From NCBI GenBank assembly GCA_013433145.1, contig CM024179.1, positions 1,846,501-1,910,500 on the forward strand: a DNA stretch of 64,000 nt, read 5' to 3'. The DNA comes from Ascaris suum. Taxonomy: Eukaryota > Nematoda > Chromadorea > Rhabditida > Ascarididae. The notes beneath the pieces are model-generated. The model ran no database searches. It was not told the origin of the DNA and saw nothing but the letters and a program-made list of their open reading frames with translations. The translations under genes and the position numbers were made by a program. Within the stretch, counting starts at the first letter, position 1, and every line of letters starts with the position of its first letter. Of this stretch, positions 55,186-64,000 are shown one piece after another.

Positions 55186-56708
55186 CTAATATAAAGAATA
55201 TGAATAAAGAGAACAGAGGTGGATCATGATGAATTTCAGAGAGGCGTCGAACTTATCTTGACATGAGTCTAATACCAGAGATGATTTTAACGGTTTTCCG
55301 AGTCGTTAAAAATTTTCGAATTTTCCAAAGCAATCGAATTTCCAATAAATCGTACTTTTCAAATTATCTACCCCCTGGCAAGCGTTTCGATCCTCATTGC
55401 TTTACTCGATCGTCTTATCTTATTTGATTTCTTTATTCGAGTTCATGAACGTCCTTTCACATTCATTCAATTCAATTACGCACGAAAGCGCTTACATTGA
55501 ATGAGCGGATACAGATCGTTTGTCGATTTCACAACAGCTATAACATCAAGCAATGTTTCAGTGACAATTGCGCCATTACAATTTATTAGTTGTGAAGACG
55601 ACAATTGCGCCATTATCGTATGCACTGATTCGCAAAAAAGTGACACGTAAACTGTTAATTTTTTGAACGACGAACTAATTTGCAAATATACTATAAAGTG
55701 CATATTCGATTGTGAATTATGAAGGAAAATGCAATTGAGTGGGGAAGCGGGTCCGTTTACTCGGCACGATTTGTGGCTTTGCGATCCCGTCGATCTCTAC
55801 TCACGATGAGCATTTTCATAAAATGCCAAAATATAATAATAAATCGCGTCAATTAATTCATTATTATTTCAGTAAAGACGGCTGTCTATAAATTTGAAAA
55901 AAGAAAACGTTATTTTGCAATCTAACCAATCTAAAATGCGTTCCATTCGATTGCATTGTAGTTGCATAGTTTAAAGTATATTTTTCTATCTACTCCCAGC
56001 TTTGATCAGGTCTATAGTTGTTTGTTCCCACCGAATTTTGTCGGTTTAACTTAAATGATTTAAAATTTGAAAGAACAGTACAGATCTGCAGACAAACACC
56101 CACACATACAACATCATTACTATGCGTTTTGCAAAATCATATAAAAACCAGCAAGCGAAGTTTTTAAATACAAGAAGATTTGAATAATTAAATGAGATGA
56201 GCAATCACAATGCACTATCGTATAGAACTTAATAACGTCCATCCTAAATCGTTTAGAACTTAATGAAAGAAAAAAAACAATTCCCGAATATTAGACGTAA
56301 AGTTTATTACAATAAAATGTAGAAAATATAAGTTCAAACTGCAGTATGGCTTAATCAAATAGAAAACAATCATTAGCTCTCATATCCATCAAATTCGATT
56401 GCAACAATTTCTCAACAACGAAATATCTTCCATGTCGATTGTTAAATACGTAAATTTATTTTTGCATAAACTTTTATCGACCAGCCATCATATAGTTGGG
56501 AGTTACAGAATATCGTGAGATCGTCATATTTTCATGAGCCATTTTAGAAATAATTACATGAAATTTATTTTCACCATTGTTTCTAAATAAAAATTCCTTT
56601 ATTTATGTCTATTTGACTAGTAATATATAAAGCGTATTAATATATATAAATATTATTATCTCATAAATTCCGCATTTTCATTGAATAAAATTTAAATTTT
56701 AAATTTTC

Positions 56709-56852
<144 letters not shown>

Positions 56853-59063
56853 AAAAATCACATAATTTGTATTTTTCAAAGTAGTCTAATTTTCTATATT
56901 TCTCGAATAAAAATATTTAACTAGAATACTTTTTGCTATTTGATATTCTTTCTAGTTCTTCGTTGTATATAACTGACATAAAAGTTTACTTTATCTCAAT
57001 TTACTAAATACACATTTTGAGTGATTCTAATGATTATCTATACGAATAGAGTAAACATTACTCGCATAAAGTTGAGTAAAAAATTTACTAATACTAGAAC
57101 ATTTAACTACATATGTGTTGTATATTGACAATGTGTGTTAAATAATCTCGGAATGTAAGCATCAACAATGGAGTGCATTCGTAAAATTCCACCACAAAAG
57201 AACAACGTGAAGATGAAGGTGCAAAGGTATTTGCATATCAATTCAAAGAGATGTCTTTAAAGAGCCGAGTAAGAACATCGCACGCCAATCTCTCTATTCG
57301 TAGAATGTCTGTTTTTTGTTGTGGTGTTTATATTCGATACCATGGTGCAATATGGTAAGAGAGTAAATAATTGAGAGCATCTATTATGTTGAATGCTTAA
57401 TTGATCATTGACCTTTATGGATATCAAAGAGATACAATAATATAAAATATAACATAATAAAATAGTAATAATATGCCATATAAAAAACAATACCGTGATA
57501 CAATTATGTTCACAATTTCCCAATACTAGGTCATTAAATTACATTTAATTTCAATGTTTTCTAAAAGAATATAAACGATCGATGAGAGATTATATTTAGT
57601 GAATGCTTAAAGAAAGCAATTTATAAAAAATGAACGAGAATAGAAACGATACAGTTGGCATCGTTTGAAGATAAGCGTAAACAATTTAAAAAGTTGATTA
57701 ATTTTAAGTATATTGAAACATTTTTTGAGGTTTAATATCGAATTCGAATTCATTTTCGCTAAAATTTGGCAGAAGTAAAACTGCATTTGAGAGAACTATC
57801 GCAATTAAATGTATTACATTTTGTATAGTAGTTGAGTAAACTCATAATAAATCCGATTCATTTCATAAAAAGGTACGCATCAACAAATTAATCGCTATAT
57901 TAATAGCACTAACGGTAATCGATAAAAAATTTTCTTCGGTCAATAACCAACCGGATGCAATGGAAATTTTCCTGAAACTGACGATTTCAAAAATATTTGT
58001 CACTTATCAAGCGAAAGCGATCGGTTGAAAACCGATTTTTACTTGCAATCGAAAAAAAACGAAAAGTGTCGAGGGCGAATTTCGGCAGGTAAAAACCGAT
58101 CCAAATTCAATTGGTCGGTTACCATCACTAATTAACAAGCAATTCCTTACGCGCTCGAAGATCGAGCTTAACGCCCAGCTACGTGATAACAGTTGTATCC
58201 ACAAAAAACCTGATACATGCAGTAATTTTATGAAAAACTTAAGGCGGCCAATAAAACACAACCTCCAGAAGAGATCTTTGAGGATTTCACTATGATAAAA
58301 CATTATGAGGCTTCAAGCATATAATCCTTGGCTCATTAATTTCAAGGCATATTAAAAATATTAGGTTACTCGGAAAATTCGCATTCTATTTATGGATGAG
58401 CCTCCGTATTGCTCATACCCTCCAAAATGATAATTTATTGATCTTTGTGGCGGAGAAAAGACTTGGTCATCAGGAAATAACAGTCGAACAAAGGAAAGCT
58501 TACATTTTGAGGGGATCTTTAAGATGCAACACAAAATATGACTCAATTTTATTAATTAGTAAATTAGATAAGCTAGAAGTAAAGAATATAATTTTGATGA
58601 TCACCATTTCGTATTATTCCTTATAATTTTCAAAATCGCATTCCACTATCTAATATTTGCTTTCATATGATGCCAAAGTATATCGAATAAAAGTATTGCA
58701 TTTGATGCGAATTTGAACAGATCACCTCATTGCAACAATATGAATGACGTTTGCAAGGGTATTGTTAAAGCTTAGGTCCATATTTACCGAAATTCATTGG
58801 ACAATTGCGCCTACTTTTCTGTACTAATTCAAATCTGCATTATAACAATCAACTATTAACCTGAACATATCTGAGAAACTTGAATAACCTGAATTCAAAC
58901 AAATGCATGTTGCAGCAAACAAGCCCGATCTGACTATATAACCAAAGTTTATCATACTAACATTCATTCAATCGTTGATTGCAGCTCAAGATCAACGAAA
59001 AAATTTCCGCATCGCTTCAGGTGAATTATTCAAATCGTTGTGCTATCAGCAAAAATCGCCGAT

Positions 59064-59300
59064 ATGCTTCGATACGCTGCGGTATTTGTCATTATTCTAC
59101 TCGTCGAACAAATCACCAGTGCACATGGATGTCATCATCATCATTCAATGGACTCGCACGAAATGATGACCAACAATTCCACCGAAATGGACCATGACCA
59201 TGAAAATATGATGGGCAAGTCTATGGGGGAAACCGAATCGTCGAATCGTAGAATGGATCGGTCGCAGAGGACGTTGCGAATGATGCAGCAGCAAATATAA
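59064..59300 (+). CDS. Small secreted His/Met-rich protein (putative metal binder)
   Basis: An intact 78-residue frame ending in TAA. It starts MLRYAAVFVIILLVEQITSA, a clear signal peptide, with cleavage predicted after SA. The mature chain would begin with His (HGCHHHH) and carries HxH, MM and xMDHDH motifs in its first half, then an Arg/Gln/Met-rich tail. Clustered His and Met resemble the extracellular copper-collecting N-terminus of CTR transporters, but no transmembrane transporter domain follows within reach, so it is not a CTR protein as it stands. An acceptor-like CTTCAG lies at about 59015-59020, upstream of the ATG; an upstream GTG in frame (59040) is unlikely to be the start. Copper or zinc binding is inferred from composition only. 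It lies 17 kb downstream of the tyrosinase. Confidence 0.6.
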   Translation: MLRYAAVFVIILLVEQITSAHGCHHHHSMDSHEMMTNNSTEMDHDHENMMGKSMGETESSNRRMDRSQRTLRMMQQQI

Positions 59301-60415
59301 GTGATGTGATCGCTTCATAAGAAGTATGAATTTCAATCGATTTTATTGTTGTTTGCAATTTTTAAATATCTTCATAATTTACTATCCAATTCTACATTTA
59401 TTTACTTGAAAAATTTGCATAAATATAATTCTAACCAACAAAATTTTTGAAGAAAATCTATGAAAATGGGGTGGAAAAATAAATAAAGAGAAAAAATTGC
59501 AAAAATCTCCTCTAATGAAGAAAATTGATTTATCTATGCAATAATTTTGATAAGATAATTCGCACCAAACAAGCTGAAGCAATTTACAACTGGCAATAAA
59601 ATCGATAGGGGAAAAAGTATTTTTTCTGGGATATATCGGATATCACGTTAGATTGTATTGAGCTGATATGTGGCTCCGGAGCCAAAACCAAAAGAAATTG
59701 CTCCGGAAAGAATCTGAAAGGTGTAGTGCGCCAGATGTCCCATTCACTTCTCTATTCAACTATTCCATCAAGTTTCCTTTAAAAGATAATTTATTGCGCT
59801 CATTCAACAAAGTTCTCAATAAATTCTCTAGTATCATTGACGATGGCCAAATATCAGCTTAAAATAACCTAACGATGCAGTATTTCCTTCTCTATAGTTA
59901 TTTTACTCCAGCATATATTTCTCTCATCCTTTCAATTCTAGAATTGAAAATATAACCGATCAAAATCCACTCATTATTTACCATTTTCAATATGCTTATA
60001 AAACGTAATGCCTATATTCTCCTTCGATTAACATCGTCGATCGTTGACTTTCCCAGAAAGAAATTAGTTCAACTTTACCGTCCTTCTAAATATTTCTCAA
60101 TCCTCCTTAATTATAGCATTTTCAGGATCATTGGAGAATTGTTTTGTCAGCAAACGACTGTTATTATCTTCAACATATTCTTTATTCGCTGGCAGTCATT
60201 ATTAGCATTTCAATATTGCAAATGGATTATTAAAGCTGATATCATGTCGAAATATTTGTGTTTACTTCATCCAAGTAGAGACAAATCGAGATTTGTAATC
60301 ACCACAAAAGAATTAAAAGAAAACAGGTATCCTTATTATATACATCCATAAATTTACTTCGAAAACGTAAAGCAAATTTGGCGATGTTCAGCTTCAGCAT
60401 GTGCACGGTATGTAA

Positions 60416-60470
60416 GAATGCTCACGTGTGCCTGTGTGTTTGTTGGTCTGTCTATCTGTCCATCAGTGTC
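60416..60470. repeat. GTGTGT/TCTGTC low-complexity element
   Basis: Reads TGCCTGTGTGTTTGTTGG then TCTGTCTATCTGTCC. Similar TCTGTCTATCTGTC-type patches lie at 39780-39828, and at 898-930 and 25268-25318 in reverse complement. Confidence 0.7.
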
Positions 60471-61327
60471 GACTGAAGAATCATTGAACGTAGAGATGCG
60501 AAATTCGGTGGCTCTAGTATATCATTCACGGTAAAGCGTTTAATTCACCTAAAATATGAAGGTATTCTCTCATATATTTAATATTTTGATAGCTATGAAA
60601 TTGGCTGGTGAGATGAGTGCTATGCAATCGCGTATACCCATAATAGCTCTCCTACCGCATGCCGTCTACCATATATCATGTTTCTCCATTGGCTTATTGT
60701 TTTTATGGCAATGGCAATGAAGATAAGGGGCGTGGGGGGTGGAGGGAAAGGCGGAAAAGGAGACGGAGACGGGAGGAATCGAAAGGAAAGTCGCAACAAA
60801 TTTTATCAGAAACCACATCGTACTATCGAATTCTCTTCCCAGTCTTCAATACTTTCCCGTGTCAATTGGTAAAGATATTGCATTTGTCAGTGAATGCATT
60901 CCTCTATGATACTTCTGTCGATAAAAGTCTGCAATCATGAGATTTGTTCTTATTGCAAAATAACCAATTTATTCGATATTTTTATTGAATTTTATTTAAA
61001 TGTAATAAATTTTAATAATTTTATACTATTCAAAATTAATTCACTATAAATTTAATTAAGCGTTTAGTGAAGCGTCAATGCAATCTCGATTGATCGCTGT
61101 ATAATCGCTGAAAAAAAATACACAATCATTGAAGTACATCATAGCAAAATCGTTAGAATAACCTTTCCTCTTGCAATATATGCTGTAAACCTATGATATA
61201 TATTCGATGTTTATAATCCCTAATGGCTTTTGTGGTTTAAAAATTGAAAAATGGAGATATTAACTTTGCGAACGATATAACCATATATACCCGAATCAAC
61301 ACTGTTATATAAGCATCGGTTATGGGC

Positions 61328-61487
<160 letters not shown>

Positions 61488-62545
61488 TATCTAGAACGGT
61501 TAAGAGTATTGTTATATTAGTGAGTGAAGAAAGCATATTGAATGAGGAAAATGAAAGTGCAAAAAACATTTTCAGAGATGTGTTAACAACAGAAATAACA
61601 ACTAATACGAATGTTAGGTAATGTCTGTTTAGAATGTAAGAGAATATTAAACAAATAACCAAATAAACATTGATGAGGTAACATTAAGCAACAAAGCACC
61701 TTGCTGCTCGCTTGCAAATGTATCTATTTTTAAATATGATAGTATTCCATGTCAGTCGGGTGTAAAATATTTCTGATTAGATCTTAATTACCGCATACAG
61801 TATCTCTTTTTATAGCCCCTGGGCTTCAGGATTTCACGATTTTTTGAAGTAGACGTACGGTGGGTTTTTTTTTGAAAAGGAAATCACTTTATGATGTTCA
61901 CAAATTTCAAAATTGATGTATATAGCAGAAAAAAAATGAGTAGCAGACGTTTAGATTTATTGCCTATACTCAACGTATCGTCGTAACTAATCTTCTAACT
62001 GAAGCGTAGCACGCATTTGCAAACTGAGAGAGGGTTGATCTCTCTAATCGAGCAGAGAATGATGAAAGATTTTGTTGAGAAGGCTGTTGGAATTTGACGC
62101 AAAGTTTCATTAATAATATCGGTATAAACACCCATTATACTACTTACATCACAATAACTCCCTCCCCACATCTCTCTAAAATGAATTACTTTACAGTTTT
62201 AATTACTAATAGCAAGTAAATATTTACTGGTAGGATTTTAAAGTAACCTTGAAATCGTTTGCATTTTCGCAATTAATTTCCTCCTCCTGAACTTGGGAAA
62301 TTTGCATTCTGGAGGAGTTCAAACAATCCGATCGAATCTGATGTTTTCCAGCCACACCTATATATTCATAACAAATAAACTAGTTTACATAATTACCAGT
62401 GACAAGAAGCGTCAATAAAATAGAGATGCGTCAAACTTGAATACGTTTATTCACGTTAACAGTGTGCAAAGATATGTAAACATAGGTGAATACAATTTAT
62501 AAGCCAAGTGCTAGCTGATGCTTTCCTCTTTCTTCATATATCATC

Positions 62546-62569
62546 AGCTAAGGGCAACACCAACTGACT
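62546..62569 (+). promoter_or_regulatory. 5' leader of the Tyr-rich gene with probable trans-splice acceptor
   Basis: ATATATCATCAG ends at about 62547, leaving a 22-base leader before the ATG at 62570. A TATAAGC-like sequence lies about 80 bp upstream of the ATG (near 62497). Confidence 0.35.
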
Positions 62570-62911
62570 ATGGGTGAAGTTAATCGTATTGCTATTGCAT
62601 TGCTGGCGACGATTATTCTAAGCGTACATGCTGCACCACAATCGCTATTTGGTGCCGGATTCTACAACAATCCTCTCTTGTCTACTTTTGGCTATTCTGG
62701 TACATATCCATATACCGGTGGATATTATAGCGGCTTGTATTCTATGTATCCGTATCTATATGGAATGGGAAATTATGACCCATACGGTTATGGCTCTTAT
62801 AGCATGTATCCATACAGATTTGGCTATCGGAGCCCATATAATTATGGCGGCTATGGTTTCTATTCACCTTACAGTCTCTTCTCGGGATACGGCTACGGCA
62901 GAGGATTCTAG
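62570..62911 (+). CDS. Secreted Tyr/Gly-rich structural or antimicrobial-type protein
   Basis: An intact single-exon frame of 113 residues. A signal peptide (IAIALLATIILSVHA) is followed by about 91 mature residues, of which 24 are Tyr and many Gly, Ser and Pro. SMYPY occurs twice, with repeated GYG, GGY and PYxYG units, and there are no cysteines. The composition resembles nematode YGGY-type neuropeptide-like/caenacin proteins and tyrosine-rich cuticle or eggshell proteins whose tyrosines are cross-linked by oxidases. There are no clear dibasic processing sites, which argues for a structural protein over a processed peptide precursor. An ATTAAA near 63028 could serve in 3' end formation. It lies 21 kb from the tyrosinase. 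Confidence 0.75.
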   Translation: MGEVNRIAIALLATIILSVHAAPQSLFGAGFYNNPLLSTFGYSGTYPYTGGYYSGLYSMYPYLYGMGNYDPYGYGSYSMYPYRFGYRSPYNYGGYGFYSPYSLFSGYGYGRGF

Positions 62912-63480
62912 CCCTGTTACGGTTGCTAGATTTGCAGAAGCATTGATCAATTGGTAGAATCACCACGACCAACATTAACGATTAAGAACGACGCCCCATT
63001 CGAATGATCAGTTCTTGATGTTCTTCATTAAACTGTTGATGTTGTGCTCTAGTTGCTGTTGATAAAAAACTACCTGATTTGGATGCTTTATAAATTTACG
63101 CAAAACACGTGAACACAATTGACGGCTCAAGGTCTTTCGCAAAGGATTTATCACAGACATGACAGGTGGATGTTTTCCAAAAAAACCCCCACACTAAACA
63201 TAACAGCGCATAACGACGCAGAGGTATGATCATTTCGACGAATTTCGCAACGAAACAAGCAGACTTTTGAAGGGGGCGACAAGCATTTCTTATTTAGCAC
63301 TTATAGATTTACTATCGGGGAGGTGGATCACTAAGATACGGACGAGTTTAATTCAACGATATGTGGTGGCTGCATGAGGCGAGTAAATCGACCTCGGCGG
63401 ATGCAGGCAGTCAAGACTAAACCCTCAACTCCGGTACTTGCGGTATCTCTTCAACTTACAGTTAAAACTCGAGTTCAAAA
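62912..63480. other. 3' flank of the Tyr-rich gene and spacer
   Basis: About 570 bp without a convincing gene. Base composition becomes GC-richer from about 63100 onward, suggesting entry into another transcription unit. Confidence 0.5.
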
Positions 63481-63492
63481 ATTTCCACATCG

Positions 63493-64000
63493 ATGCAAAG
63501 CCCATTACTGCAGAAGCCTTCAAACAACAACAACGGCGCAGCAACATTATCTCCCCCCCGTGCCATAACCCAGATAATTGACTCAGTAGATGATGACAGG
63601 TATTAGAGACATCCTTCACTGCAGAAACTAGGTTCCATAAATTTCGGGCCGCAGCTAAGGCGAGACTTTCTGGATGGTGACCGAGACACTGCGAGGGTAC
63701 CCTGAATCAATTACATCAAAAAAAAGTGTGCGGGGTATGACACCAGTGCACCCTGACCAAAATACCTCCCGAACTAATCCAACCCTAATTCAATTCCGCT
63801 CCTGATAATCCCACAGCAAAATACGTCTATGCGACATCTCCACCTTCCCCTTCCCTACTTGGGCAGTTTTTCTCGAGTTTAATCAATACAAATAACCGTC
63901 TCCTCGAGCCCTTTCGTCGCTCGATGGAAGCGGCGCCAGCCCACACTTCACACAAAGAAAATTCAACAAAACTTCGGGTGCTTCAAGCTACTTTGACCTG
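63493..64000 (+). CDS. Possible exons of a gene truncated by the window edge
   Basis: GC-richer region with several exon-like segments. ATG at 63493 opens MQSPLLQKPSNNNNGAATLS and runs to a CAG|GTATTA donor (63599), with a CTTACAG acceptor at about 63456-63462 that could receive a spliced leader. A second segment, 63625-63696, follows an ACTGCAG acceptor. A third follows CCCACAG at 63816 and is open to the window end (SSLINTNNRLLEPFRRSMEA). The phases of the three do not join into one frame as listed, so the model is incomplete. No family was recognised. Confidence 0.25.

Noticed and set aside
58025..58105. Imperfect inverted repeat around AACCGATTTTTAC
   Set aside because: Too short and imperfect to support a transposon end, and no target duplication was seen.
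59992..60351. 119-codon + frame
   Set aside because: Hydrophobic and aromatic residues follow from AT-rich composition; no signal peptide, motif or convincing splice context.
63374..63568. 64-codon Arg/Thr-rich + frame
   Set aside because: It overlaps the better exon candidate at 63493-63599 in another frame and has no motif.

Overview
The window looks like nuclear DNA of a nematode. It is AT-rich, with intron-rich genes whose exons are short and often phase 0. Splice acceptors lie a few bases upstream of most start codons, as expected for spliced-leader trans-splicing. The gene families are nematode types: a tyrosinase with C-terminal ShK domains, a small SH2 plus tyrosine-kinase protein of the Fer/SPE-8-like group, and a relic of a nuclear-receptor zinc finger. 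No genus can be assigned. All gene models below were assembled by hand from splice sites, reading phase and family conservation; no search was run.

Layout. 1-7.3 kb: no supported gene, with repeats and unassigned islets. 7.3-9.9 kb: mitochondrial GrpE co-chaperone (5 exons, +). 11.6-16.3 kb: PP6-type Ser/Thr phosphatase catalytic subunit (7 exons, +). 16.3-29.8 kb: gene-poor, with one unassigned 189-codon ORF. 29.8-41.6 kb: secreted tyrosinase with two ShK domains (12 exons, +, 595 residues with the frame closing exactly). 41.6-45.9 kb: intergenic, with a dispersed repeat. 45.9-54.2 kb: SH2-kinase (9 exons, +, 421 residues). 54.9-55.2 kb: decayed nuclear-receptor DNA-binding domain (-). 59.1-59.3 kb: small secreted His/Met-rich protein (+). 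62.6-62.9 kb: small secreted Tyr/Gly-rich protein (+). 63.5-64 kb: possible exons of a further gene running off the window.

How the genes may relate. GrpE (mitochondrial Hsp70 nucleotide exchange) and the PP6 catalytic subunit are ordinary housekeeping genes whose linkage may be ancient. On the right, a copper-dependent tyrosinase, a secreted protein rich in copper-type ligands and a secreted protein that is about one quarter tyrosine lie within 33 kb. They could belong to one extracellular cross-linking process (cuticle or eggshell); this is inference only. No novel multi-gene system is demonstrated. The most unusual sequence-level signals are a 35-bp duplicated 3' splice site in the tyrosinase, frequent purine-AG splice acceptors, an apparent excess of the octamer ATTTGCAT, and seven very long (AT)n tracts confined to the right half of the window.
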